Positions 6,526-13,604 of a stretch of DNA of 21,436 nucleotides are shown piece after piece (position 1 is the first letter of the stretch; each line of letters opens with the position of its first letter). The stretch lies in assembly GCA_003486705.1 (NCBI GenBank), contig DNGE01000003.1, positions 8,333 through 29,768 on the forward strand, read 5' to 3'. Below the pieces are notes generated by a model that did not search any database, was not told the DNA's origin, and worked only from the letters and a program-made list of their open reading frames with translations. A program made the translations under genes and the position numbers. The stretch is from Bacillota bacterium (GTDB taxonomy: Bacteria > Bacillota_I > Bacilli_A > MOL361 > Turicibacteraceae).

Positions 6526-8571
6526 ATGTCGCTTTCAAGTGTTTCCCTAACAGACATCAAAGGTGTCGGAAAGGCAATGGTTGAAAAATTAGAAACGTTA
6601 AATATTACGGATGTTCAATCTTTATTTGAATATTTTCCATACCGCTATGAGAATTATGAGAAAGTAGATATTCATCTCGCGAAACATGATGAAAAAATTA
6701 CGGTTGAGGGGACAGCTATTACAGGTTGTCAGGTACAATTTTATTCAAAAATGAAATCACGCACGACATTTAATGTGCTAGTCAATCAAGAAGTCATTAA
6801 AGTGGTCATGTTTAATCGTCACTTTTTAAAAGATAAAATTAAACCTGATGCCATTTTAACAATCACAGGGAAATGGGATTTAGGCCGTCAAATGTTAACA
6901 GCAACGGAAGTGAAGTTTGGGACCGTTGAAGGGCGCAGTTTAGAACCGGTGTACACACTAAAAGACGTGCAACTGACGACATTTAAAAAGGTTGTCAAAA
7001 ATGCCCTCGATACACATGGGCATTTAATGAACGATGATCTACCGCTTACCCTGCAAGAACGCTATCGATTATTATCCATGCGTGATACGGTTCAATTCGC
7101 ACATTTTCCGCAAAATAAAGAACAAGTCAAACAAGTAGAACGTCGCGTGAAATATGAGGAGTTATTAAAATTTCAACTTCGAATGCAATATCTAAAACGC
7201 ACAACGAAAAACGAGCGTCTCGGGGCGAATAAAAACTTTGATGAAACGCTAGTGGAAGCTTTTATTAAGTCACTGCCGTTTGAGTTGACAGAGGCTCAGT
7301 TAAAAGTTTTGACGGAAATAAAAAGAGATTTAAAAGATGAAACACGCATGAACCGATTATTACAAGGAGACGTTGGATCAGGAAAAACAGTCGTTGCCGC
7401 GGTCGTTTTATATGCCACAATCTTGGCTGGCTATCAAACAGCACTCATGGTTCCAACAGAAATTTTAGGTCAGCAGCATTTTAAATCGATACAAGAATTA
7501 TTTAGCCAATTTGAGGGCATAACCGTTGAATTTTTAAGCAGTTCCGTTAAAGGGAAAAAGCGTAAAGAATTACTAGAACGCCTCGCAAACGGAGAGATTG
7601 ATTTATTAATTGGAACACATGCCATTATCCAACCAGATGTTATCTTTAAAAACATAGGGCTTGTTATTACCGATGAACAACACCGCTTTGGTGTTAATCA
7701 ACGTAAAATCTTACGTGAAAAAGGAGAATTCGTGGATGTCTTAATGATGACAGCCACACCGATTCCACGTACAATGGCAATTTCTGTGTTCGGTGATATG
7801 GATGTCTCAACCATCAATCAGATGCCGAAAGGGCGTAAGCCCATTCAAACCTTTCATATTGAGACGGATAAACTAAAACGTGCGATGGATTTTATCCAGA
7901 CGGAAATTTTAGATAAAGGGCAACAGGCCTATGTTATTACACCGCTGATTGAAGAATCAGAGGCACTCGATGTTGAAAATGCGGTGGAAGTGTATCATAA
8001 GTGGCAAGCCCATTATGAAGGGCGCGCCAAGGTTGGACTTATGCACGGGCGTTTAACACAAGTTGAAAAAGATGAAGTCATGGCAAAGTTTGCAGCTAAT
8101 GAAATTCAGATTCTTGTCTCAACAACCGTAATTGAGGTCGGGGTCAACGTACCAAATGCCAATCTCATGCTCATATACGATGCACATCGTTTTGGACTAT
8201 CTCAATTACATCAGTTACGCGGTCGTGTCGGACGAGGATCTGATCAGGGGTATTGTATCTTGATGAGTGATATTAAGAATGAAACAAGCCTGGAACGTTT
8301 AAGCATTATGACCCAAACCAATGATGGATTTGAAATTTCAGAGGCAGACTTGAAATTACGAGGACCTGGAGATTTCTTTGGGGTCAACCAATCTGGATTG
8401 CCTGTGTTTAAAATGGCTGACTTAGTACAAGATTACAAAATCGTAGAAGTCGCGATGCAGGATGCTTATGAATTGTTAAATAATGATGAATTCCAACATA
8501 ATAATGAATTTTTACCCCTTCGTCTCTATTTAGAAAAAACAGTGGCGCATGAAGCGTATCATTTAGATTAA
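6526..8571 (+). CDS. recG: ATP-dependent DNA helicase RecG
   Basis: Branch-migration helicase that remodels stalled replication forks and Holliday junctions; cytoplasmic, nucleoid-associated. At 681 residues it has the family's length. An N-terminal helical part and OB-fold wedge domain (about 60-150) bind the junction. The helicase core shows Walker A GDVGSGKT at 281-288, motif II DEQH at 383-386 in ITDEQHRFGV, and MTATPIPRT at 408-416. The second RecA-like domain carries STTVIEVGVNVPNA and QLRGRVGRG. The ATG is preceded by an AAGGAAGG site. The gene appears monocistronic here. In Bacillus it is followed by fapR-plsX; here a 178-base gap leads straight to plsX. Confidence 0.98.
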   Translation: MSLSSVSLTDIKGVGKAMVEKLETLNITDVQSLFEYFPYRYENYEKVDIHLAKHDEKITVEGTAITGCQVQFYSKMKSRTTFNVLVNQEVIKVVMFNRHFLKDKIKPDAILTITGKWDLGRQMLTATEVKFGTVEGRSLEPVYTLKDVQLTTFKKVVKNALDTHGHLMNDDLPLTLQERYRLLSMRDTVQFAHFPQNKEQVKQVERRVKYEELLKFQLRMQYLKRTTKNERLGANKNFDETLVEAFIKSLPFELTEAQLKVLTEIKRDLKDETRMNRLLQGDVGSGKTVVAAVVLYATILAGYQTALMVPTEILGQQHFKSIQELFSQFEGITVEFLSSSVKGKKRKELLERLANGEIDLLIGTHAIIQPDVIFKNIGLVITDEQHRFGVNQRKILREKGEFVDVLMMTATPIPRTMAISVFGDMDVSTINQMPKGRKPIQTFHIETDKLKRAMDFIQTEILDKGQQAYVITPLIEESEALDVENAVEVYHKWQAHYEGRAKVGLMHGRLTQVEKDEVMAKFAANEIQILVSTTVIEVGVNVPNANLMLIYDAHRFGLSQLHQLRGRVGRGSDQGYCILMSDIKNETSLERLSIMTQTNDGFEISEADLKLRGPGDFFGVNQSGLPVFKMADLVQDYKIVEVAMQDAYELLNNDEFQHNNEFLPLRLYLEKTVAHEAYHLD

Positions 8572-8704
8572 TGGGAAGAAATATGTGACATAAAAACTAG
8601 GAATTTAAATAAAAATGATTTAAAGTAATAAAACTGGGAAATATATTTAGTGTAATTGTCATGAATATTCGCAGGATTATTAACCCAAATCTTTTAAAAT
8701 AGTT

Positions 8705-8710
8705 TATAAT
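8705..8710 (+). promoter_or_regulatory. -10 box of plsX
   Basis: Perfect TATAAT about 40 bases upstream of the plsX start. The expected -35 position (8682-8687) is a poor match, suggesting a weak or activator-dependent promoter, or another -35 spacing. Confidence 0.45.
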
Positions 8711-8727
8711 TAGAGGTATGAGCTAAT
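8709..8727. promoter_or_regulatory. Inverted repeat at the plsX start site, possible FapR-like operator
   Basis: ATTAG (8709-8713), nine bases, CTAAT (8723-8727) form a 19-bp dyad overlapping the end of the -10 and the expected transcription start. Known FapR operators in Bacillus have the same TTAG-N9-CTAA outer geometry and sit in this place at fapR-plsX. The inner bases do not match the FapR consensus well, so the identification is tentative. Confidence 0.35.
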
Positions 8728-8749
8728 AATTATAGTAGAGGTGAGTTTT

Positions 8750-9757
8750 GTGATTAAAATCGGTTTAGATGCCATGGGTGGAGATTTCGCGCCAGAGGTT
8801 GCAGTTTTAGGAGCTATCGAAGCTGTTAAAAATTTTAATGATATTGAAGTTATTTTATATGGGCGTGAAGAAGACGTTAAAAAGTTTATGAAAGAAAGTC
8901 ATGAACGTATTTCAATTGTTCATTGTGAAGAAGTGATTCCAATGGATATTAAAGATCCGGCTTTAGCGATTCGTAAGTACAAAGATTCTTCTATTGTACG
9001 TGCATGCCGTGATGCGAAAAACAAAGAAGTAGATGCGGTTGTGTCTGCAGGCGCAACAGGTGCTTTAATTGCAGCGGGAACTTTAGTGGTTAAACGTTTA
9101 AAAGAGGTTGAACGTCCAGCACTTGCCCCGGTCATGCCAACAATCAAAAAAGGGAAATTTACGATATTATGTGATGCCGGTGCTACAAGTGAGGCAAAAC
9201 CACAATACTTATATCAAAATGCTAAAATTGCTTCGATCTATGCCAAAGAAGTGTTACATATTGAAAATCCAAGTGTTGGGTTATTAAATATTGGAACGGA
9301 AGAAGGTAAAGGGACTGAGTTGCAAAAAGAAGCGTTCAACTTAATTGCAGCGGATGAGTCTATCAACTTTGCAGGTAATATGGAAGGAAAAACAATGATT
9401 ACAGGTGATGTTGATATTATTGTTGCCGATGGATATTCTGGAAATATTGCATTAAAATCTGTTGAAGGAACGTCTAAAGCAATCTTTAGTTTATTAAAAG
9501 AAGAATTAATGTCATCAGTTCAAGGAAAAATTGGGGCATTAATTTTAAAATCAACATTTAAACGTATTAAAAAACGTATGGATGCATCTGAGGTTGGGGG
9601 AGCTATTTTATTAGGTGTACAAGCGCCTGTTATTAAAGCACACGGATCATCAGATTCTATCGCATTAATGAATGCAATTCGTCAAGCGCGTGAAGCAGTA
9701 CGTAACGATGTTGTGACAAAAATTAGTACATCATTAAAAAGTGTTGAAGTAGAATAA
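8750..9757 (+). CDS. plsX: Phosphate acyltransferase PlsX
   Basis: PlsX interconverts acyl-ACP and acyl-phosphate. Acyl-phosphate then feeds PlsY, which acylates glycerol-3-phosphate at the start of phospholipid synthesis; PlsX is a soluble, membrane-peripheral protein. The 335-residue product begins IKIGLDAMGGDFAPE and contains SAGATGALIAAG, LCDAGATSEAKPQYL and VADGYSGNIALKS, all family landmarks. I prefer GTG 8750, which has AGAGGTGA (8736-8743) just upstream. The in-frame GTG at 8741 lies inside that site. In Bacillus, fapR precedes and fabD-fabG-acpA follow plsX; here none of them does. A hairpin at 9810-9828 separates it from rnc. Confidence 0.96.
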   Translation: MIKIGLDAMGGDFAPEVAVLGAIEAVKNFNDIEVILYGREEDVKKFMKESHERISIVHCEEVIPMDIKDPALAIRKYKDSSIVRACRDAKNKEVDAVVSAGATGALIAAGTLVVKRLKEVERPALAPVMPTIKKGKFTILCDAGATSEAKPQYLYQNAKIASIYAKEVLHIENPSVGLLNIGTEEGKGTELQKEAFNLIAADESINFAGNMEGKTMITGDVDIIVADGYSGNIALKSVEGTSKAIFSLLKEELMSSVQGKIGALILKSTFKRIKKRMDASEVGGAILLGVQAPVIKAHGSSDSIALMNAIRQAREAVRNDVVTKISTSLKSVEVE

Positions 9758-9809
9758 AGTATTTTGTCGAATTTCTCACAGAATTGTGATTATTCTAGTT
9801 ATATTTACG

Positions 9810-9828
9810 GAGTCTGCCTTGCAGACTC
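9810..9828 (+). terminator. Hairpin between plsX and rnc (weak terminator)
   Basis: Perfect eight-bp stem GAGTCTGC (9810-9817) / GCAGACTC (9821-9828) with a three-base loop. Only two T's follow, because the rnc -35 (TTGTAC) abuts it. It may attenuate rather than fully stop readthrough, or act as a dyad at the rnc promoter. Confidence 0.55.
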
Positions 9829-9857
9829 TTGTACTATGAAAAAAAAAGCGTTATAAT
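9829..9857 (+). promoter_or_regulatory. Sigma-A-type promoter of rnc
   Basis: -35 TTGTAC (9829-9834), 17-base spacer, -10 TATAAT (9852-9857), 30 bases before the rnc ATG. Its presence suggests rnc is not purely dependent on plsX transcription. Confidence 0.7.
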
Positions 9858-9887
9858 ATTTTCTGATTGATGTTTGGAGGTGAAAGT

Positions 9888-10595
9888 ATGACATATTTAA
9901 AAGAGTTATCGACATTCTTAAGTAACAAAGGAATTAACTATCGAAAAATCGATGTGTATGCACAAGCGTTCACGCATTCATCATATGTAAACGAACATCG
10001 CCACCTTAAAATCGAAGATAATGAACGTCTTGAGTATTTAGGGGATGCTGTGCTTGAGTTAACGGTTTCAAATTACTTATATAGTTTAAAACCAATATTG
10101 TCTGAAGGTGAAATGACAAAAATTCGTGCTCAACTTGTTTGTGAGCCATCTTTAGAAACTTATGCACGCAACTTAAACTTAGGGAAATTATTATTACTCG
10201 GTCGAGGTGAAGAAAATTCAGGTGGTCGCGAGCGTCCAACGGTACTTGCTGATGCATTTGAAGCGTTCATTGGAGCGATGTATTTAGATTTAGGTCTAGA
10301 CACGGTTTACACGTTTGTTCATGCGATTATTCATAAAGCTTATCAAGAAGGTGAAGTAACCCAAGTGTTTGATTATAAGAGTACCCTTCAAGAATTAGTG
10401 CAAGCTGATTCGAAAAAAGCTATTGAGTATCGTATCGTTTCTGAAACAGGTCCAGCACACAATCGCTCATTTGAAGCGAATGTTATGTTAGATGGCATTG
10501 TATTAGGTCGAGGAATGGGTAAAACGAAAAAAGAAGCTGAACAACAAGCAGCCAAAGGTGCTATTGAAATTTTAGCTAAACATAGTGATAAATAA
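9888..10595 (+). CDS. rnc: Ribonuclease III
   Basis: Double-strand-specific endoribonuclease that processes rRNA precursors and structured mRNAs; cytoplasmic homodimer. The 235-residue protein has the RNase III signature NERLEYLGDAVLEL at 45-58. The metal-binding catalytic residues are Glu49, Asp53, Asp122 and Glu125 (LADAFEAFIGA). A C-terminal double-stranded RNA-binding domain starts near DYKSTLQELVQ and ends GKTKKEAEQQAAKGAIEIL. ATG 9888 is chosen because TTTGGAGGTGA (9873-9883) is ideally placed. Longer starts at TTG 9867 or ATG 9870 would include that site. The smc and ftsY genes that follow rnc in Bacillus are absent. Confidence 0.97.
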   Translation: MTYLKELSTFLSNKGINYRKIDVYAQAFTHSSYVNEHRHLKIEDNERLEYLGDAVLELTVSNYLYSLKPILSEGEMTKIRAQLVCEPSLETYARNLNLGKLLLLGRGEENSGGRERPTVLADAFEAFIGAMYLDLGLDTVYTFVHAIIHKAYQEGEVTQVFDYKSTLQELVQADSKKAIEYRIVSETGPAHNRSFEANVMLDGIVLGRGMGKTKKEAEQQAAKGAIEILAKHSDK

Positions 10596-10603
10596 TACGG
10601 AAG

Positions 10604-10655
10604 GAAGAAGGCAAAACTTTATTTTACATAAAGTGAAGTTTTGCTTTCTTCTTTT
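10604..10655 (+). terminator. Rho-independent terminator of rnc
   Basis: Long stem GAAGAAGGCAAAACTT (10604-10619) / AAGTTTTGCTTTCTTC (10636-10651) with one G-T pair, then TTTT. The next gene's ribosome binding site starts only 16 bases later, leaving no room for a separate promoter downstream. Confidence 0.88.
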
Positions 10656-10684
10656 ATCATTTTAAAGCACAGAGGATGAAGAAG

Positions 10685-11044
10685 ATGAAAAAGAATACTT
10701 TATTTTTGGTGATAGGTCTCCTATTATCTGTGATATCTAAACTATTACAATTTGTTTATTCCTCAAAAATCGGTGATTTGATCGTTATTTTTGCAGCTGT
10801 ATTTCTTGTATTAGCTATACTATATACGATTCCACCATACGTTAAGCTTGTTCATGAAGATAAAAAACTAGCAAATAGACAAGCAATTTATTCCTGTTTA
10901 AGTGTTTTTTCATTTCAAGTGATGATGATTCAAGTCATTGGGAATAAGCAGAATATCGGATTTGTTTTTATGATTCCATTTATAATTTTTACAGGGTTAG
11001 TGATTCAGTTCTGGGTTAAGCGCCAGGTTGAAAAAAAAGGATAA
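10685..11044 (+). CDS. Hypothetical four-helix membrane protein
   Basis: A 119-residue protein I do not recognise. Four hydrophobic segments are evident: residues 5-24 (LFLVIGLLLSVISKLLQFVY), about 30-50, about 73-92 and about 96-114. They are separated by short basic loops and followed by a basic C-terminus (VKRQVEKK). ATG 10685 is correctly spaced from AGAGG (10671-10675); ATG 10676 directly abuts that site. No promoter fits between the rnc terminator and this start, so expression probably comes from readthrough. It is 13 bases upstream of the SDR gene, so the two are likely cotranscribed. Confidence 0.75.
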   Translation: MKKNTLFLVIGLLLSVISKLLQFVYSSKIGDLIVIFAAVFLVLAILYTIPPYVKLVHEDKKLANRQAIYSCLSVFSFQVMMIQVIGNKQNIGFVFMIPFIIFTGLVIQFWVKRQVEKKG

Positions 11045-11057
11045 TGGAGGTGTGACA

Positions 11058-11825
11058 TTGAGATATGCAGTCATTACAGGGGCGTCATCAGGAATTGGTG
11101 AAGCTTTTGCGTATGAACTAGCAGCGCGTGGTTATCATCTTATTTTAGTAGCGAGACGAAGCGATGCGTTAGCTGCTATTAAATCTAAGATTCAACAACT
11201 TCACGATGTTGAAGTAGAACTAGGAATATTTGATTTATCAAATAGCCATGACGTGTATGCGTTATATGAGACCTATAAATCATATCCGGTTGAAGTACTT
11301 ATTAATAATGCAGGCTATGGACTGTTTGGTCAGTTTCATGAGATAGAATTAGATCAAGAACTGAATATGATGCAGTTAAATATGACAACTGTTCATAGTT
11401 TAACGAAATTATGGTTGCGTGATTTTGTGTCCCGAGATAGTGGCTACATCTTAAATGTGGCCTCAACAGCCGCCTTTTCGGCAGGGCCGCTCATGGCGAG
11501 TTATTATGCGAGTAAAGCTTATGTGCTAAGCTTAACAGAAGGAATTGCCGAGGAGCTCGCGCAAGCGAACTCGCAAGTTGTGGTGAGTGCGTTTTGTCCG
11601 GGTCCTGTGGCCACGAACTTTCAAAAGCGAGCTGCAATTGGGCAAGTTGGCACGCTGCCAACGCCTGATGTTGTTGCACGCGAGGCAGTCGCTGAGTTGT
11701 TTAAGCGCAAGCCTATTATAATAAATGGTTCAAAGAATAAAATGTTAATTTTCTTTAACCGGTTTATTCCACGCAAACTTGCACGTGTGCTAGTTTATAA
11801 AAATCAATTAAAAAAGAATGGCTAG
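11058..11825 (+). CDS. Short-chain dehydrogenase/reductase, DltE/YqjQ-like
   Basis: An NAD(P)-dependent SDR oxidoreductase of 255 residues, cytoplasmic. It shows the cofactor motif TGASSGIG near the N-terminus, NNAGYG in the middle, and the catalytic Ser-Tyr-Lys set in NVASTAAFSAG and YYASKAYVLSL. The C-terminal INGSKNKMLIFFNRFIPRKL segment is typical of the COG0300 (DltE/YqjQ-type) branch. The substrate is unknown. I chose TTG 11058, with GGAGGTG (11046-11052) at good spacing; a longer TTG start at 11028 would run through that site. It follows the membrane protein gene in an operon. Its last codons overlap by four bases with the convergent L,D-transpeptidase gene, and a bidirectional terminator is built into both ends. 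Confidence 0.93.
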   Translation: MRYAVITGASSGIGEAFAYELAARGYHLILVARRSDALAAIKSKIQQLHDVEVELGIFDLSNSHDVYALYETYKSYPVEVLINNAGYGLFGQFHEIELDQELNMMQLNMTTVHSLTKLWLRDFVSRDSGYILNVASTAAFSAGPLMASYYASKAYVLSLTEGIAEELAQANSQVVVSAFCPGPVATNFQKRAAIGQVGTLPTPDVVAREAVAELFKRKPIIINGSKNKMLIFFNRFIPRKLARVLVYKNQLKKNG

Positions 11826-11842
11826 TTGCGCCATTCTTTTTT
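11811..11842. terminator. Bidirectional terminator inside both convergent gene ends
   Basis: Stem GAATGGC (11816-11822) / GCCATTC (11830-11836), with A-run before and T-run after. The left arm lies in the SDR coding end. The right arm lies in the L,D-transpeptidase coding end, so both genes share it. Confidence 0.85.
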
Positions 11843-13114
11843 GTTATCTGAGATATAATCTGGATTAGTCACAGGTGCTTTATCAGTTTGATAGATTGCA
11901 TTTATATTGTCTAATAAGGGTTTGATTGCATCTGGGGTATTCGGATTGTCTGGATTGCTTAAATAATCATGTAGAGCGTTTGGTTGGTCAATGAATTGTG
12001 GTTGCCATTGCGTCGGAGTGAGGTCATTCCATAATTCATTTTGGTTGTTAGCGATTTGAATTGGGGTTTCAAGTGGTGTCATGGCGAAGAGGAGTTGGAT
12101 GTCGGCGTTTGTTAGACGGATGCAGCCGTTGGTAACGGCATTTCCTATACTTGAATTATCATTCGTTCCATGGATGGCGTAATCTTCGTTTGAAAGTTCT
12201 AGGAGTCTTGTGCCGTATGGGTTATCTTGAAGGGGAATATCTTCGCGTGGGGTTGTTAATTTTTGTGCGACATAATATTCGCCAACGGGGCTAGCATTAT
12301 TTTCTCCGATGGCAATTGGGAATTGATGGTAAATATAGTTATCATCAGCGAGATAGAGTTGTTTGTCTGCTAATGAGATTTTTATGGTCAGTGGGCTAAA
12401 ATAGTTTTGGTTTGTAGGGCCAGCATTGGGTTGAACACTTTCTACAATTTGTTGTTGTAGCGGGAGGTCGGGATTAGGGTTGGGATTGTAGTACCAACCT
12501 CCTTTGTTTGTGTAGGTCGTGTAGACATCATTTGTGCCACTGACGGGGTTTAAGGGAATGGTATGTAAATAATTATAGGGGTATCCTTTGGTTAAGTCAT
12601 TTAACTGTTCTGGAAAGGTTCCAGTTTTTAAAACATAGCGATATAGGGCGTTGCGAATAATTAGAAGTGGTTCATGAAGTGGGTAGTCATATTGCGTTTG
12701 TTCAGTCCCATCATCATCTTCTGTGGTGGATGGGACATCAGACTTTTTTACATCAACCTCGTAAGAGTAAGACGATGGCGTTGGGGTTGCGGATTTTGTT
12801 AGTAGTTGTTGTCCCATAAACATGAAAAAGAATAGTAGATAGGCAATAAAAATGACCCATAGGACATAGTAATACCACGGTCGTTTTTGTGAGATATTTA
12901 ATACAATATGATTTTTAGCATCGAGTTGCGTTAAGATTTTCTGTGCTTCATGATCACCACGGTTTGCGGCAGATATTAAATTGAGCGTGGCTTCTTTTAA
13001 TAGTTTTTCAGAGGCTTTATATAAATTTTCATTTCGCGTACGATAATACACTTTTTTTAATGTAAAATATTTTTTTAGTAGTTGTTTTGCTTTTTGTGTT
13101 TCTTTTGCATTCAT
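11822..13114 (-). CDS. Membrane-anchored L,D-transpeptidase (YkuD domain) with pseudopilin-like module
   Basis: A 430-residue protein. Residues 1-78 are cytoplasmic, basic and helical. A single membrane helix spans about 81-101, and the remainder should be outside. Residues about 145-210 (RYVLKTGTFPEQL, YLHTIPLNPVSG, GGWYYNP) resemble the beta-region of type II/IV pseudopilins (GspG-like). The YkuD catalytic domain is at about 241-355, with His315 in IHGTN and nucleophile Cys331 in TNGCIRL. Family members form 3-3 peptidoglycan cross-links or attach proteins to the wall. An Asn/Pro/Asp-rich tail follows. ATG 13114 has AGAGGTGA upstream; a promoter is at 13165-13193. The transpeptidase assignment is firm; the pseudopilin resemblance is my inference. 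Confidence 0.92.
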   Translation of the reverse strand: MNAKETQKAKQLLKKYFTLKKVYYRTRNENLYKASEKLLKEATLNLISAANRGDHEAQKILTQLDAKNHIVLNISQKRPWYYYVLWVIFIAYLLFFFMFMGQQLLTKSATPTPSSYSYEVDVKKSDVPSTTEDDDGTEQTQYDYPLHEPLLIIRNALYRYVLKTGTFPEQLNDLTKGYPYNYLHTIPLNPVSGTNDVYTTYTNKGGWYYNPNPNPDLPLQQQIVESVQPNAGPTNQNYFSPLTIKISLADKQLYLADDNYIYHQFPIAIGENNASPVGEYYVAQKLTTPREDIPLQDNPYGTRLLELSNEDYAIHGTNDNSSIGNAVTNGCIRLTNADIQLLFAMTPLETPIQIANNQNELWNDLTPTQWQPQFIDQPNALHDYLSNPDNPNTPDAIKPLLDNINAIYQTDKAPVTNPDYISDNKKEWRN

Positions 13115-13164
13115 GTGAAATCACCTCTAATTCATTATGGGTTTCTCACAAACATTGCTATAAA

Positions 13165-13193
13165 ATTATGTATAAAAAGGTAAAGTAGATCAA
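13165..13193 (-). promoter_or_regulatory. Promoter of the L,D-transpeptidase gene
   Basis: Minus strand -35 TTGATC (13188-13193), 17-base spacer, -10 CATAAT (13165-13170), about 50 bases before the ATG. Confidence 0.55.
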
Positions 13194-13415
13194 AACTTCT
13201 AACTATACAAAACATGAATCATAGCATAATGTAGCTTAAAACATCGAGTGTTGCTAAGAATAGGCGAAAAATGTTTGCCTACAATTAGTGTATGTTTGCT
13301 AAAAACAAGGGTTAATCCGAATTGAAAATTCAAGTTCGATACCCATTTTGACATGTAAAAGTTAAATCATCGCTTAAATGATTAACGATGTCTAATAGAA
13401 GGAATTGAAAATATG

Positions 13416-13424
13416 TGGTAAAAT
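13416..13424 (+). promoter_or_regulatory. Possible extended -10 promoter of the M50 gene
   Basis: TG-G-TAAAAT (13416-13424); the -35 region is weak. It would give a leader of about 175 bases. Confidence 0.35.
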
Positions 13425-13604
13425 TTAACTGATACAGGTGCAAATTTTGTTTTTAAAAAGTCATAAAAAATATGACAATAAAGAAATACGAAGTGAAGTT
13501 AACAAACATAAAAAAAGCTGCTCAAGGCAACTGAAAAGGAATAGATACATCTTTAATGGTAAAAGCCGCATATATTGTAATAATACGTTAAGGGAGGAGA
13601 CATT

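Larger units (their letters stand above)
13115..13604. other. Divergent intergenic region L,D-transpeptidase / M50 gene
   Basis: A 490-base AT-rich spacer. It holds a minus-strand promoter (13165-13193), a plus-strand extended -10 (13416-13424) and a small perfect inverted repeat (GTCATA 13460-13465 / TATGAC 13471-13476, loop A5) in the likely leader. The AGGGAGGAG site of the next gene is at 13591-13599. A Lys/Arg/Asn-rich open frame at 13438-13641 looks spurious. Confidence 0.6.

Noticed and set aside
13460..13476. GTCATA/TATGAC hairpin as a terminator or riboswitch part
   Set aside because: The six-bp AT-rich stem has an A5 loop and no U-tract, and no surrounding conserved structure is recognisable.
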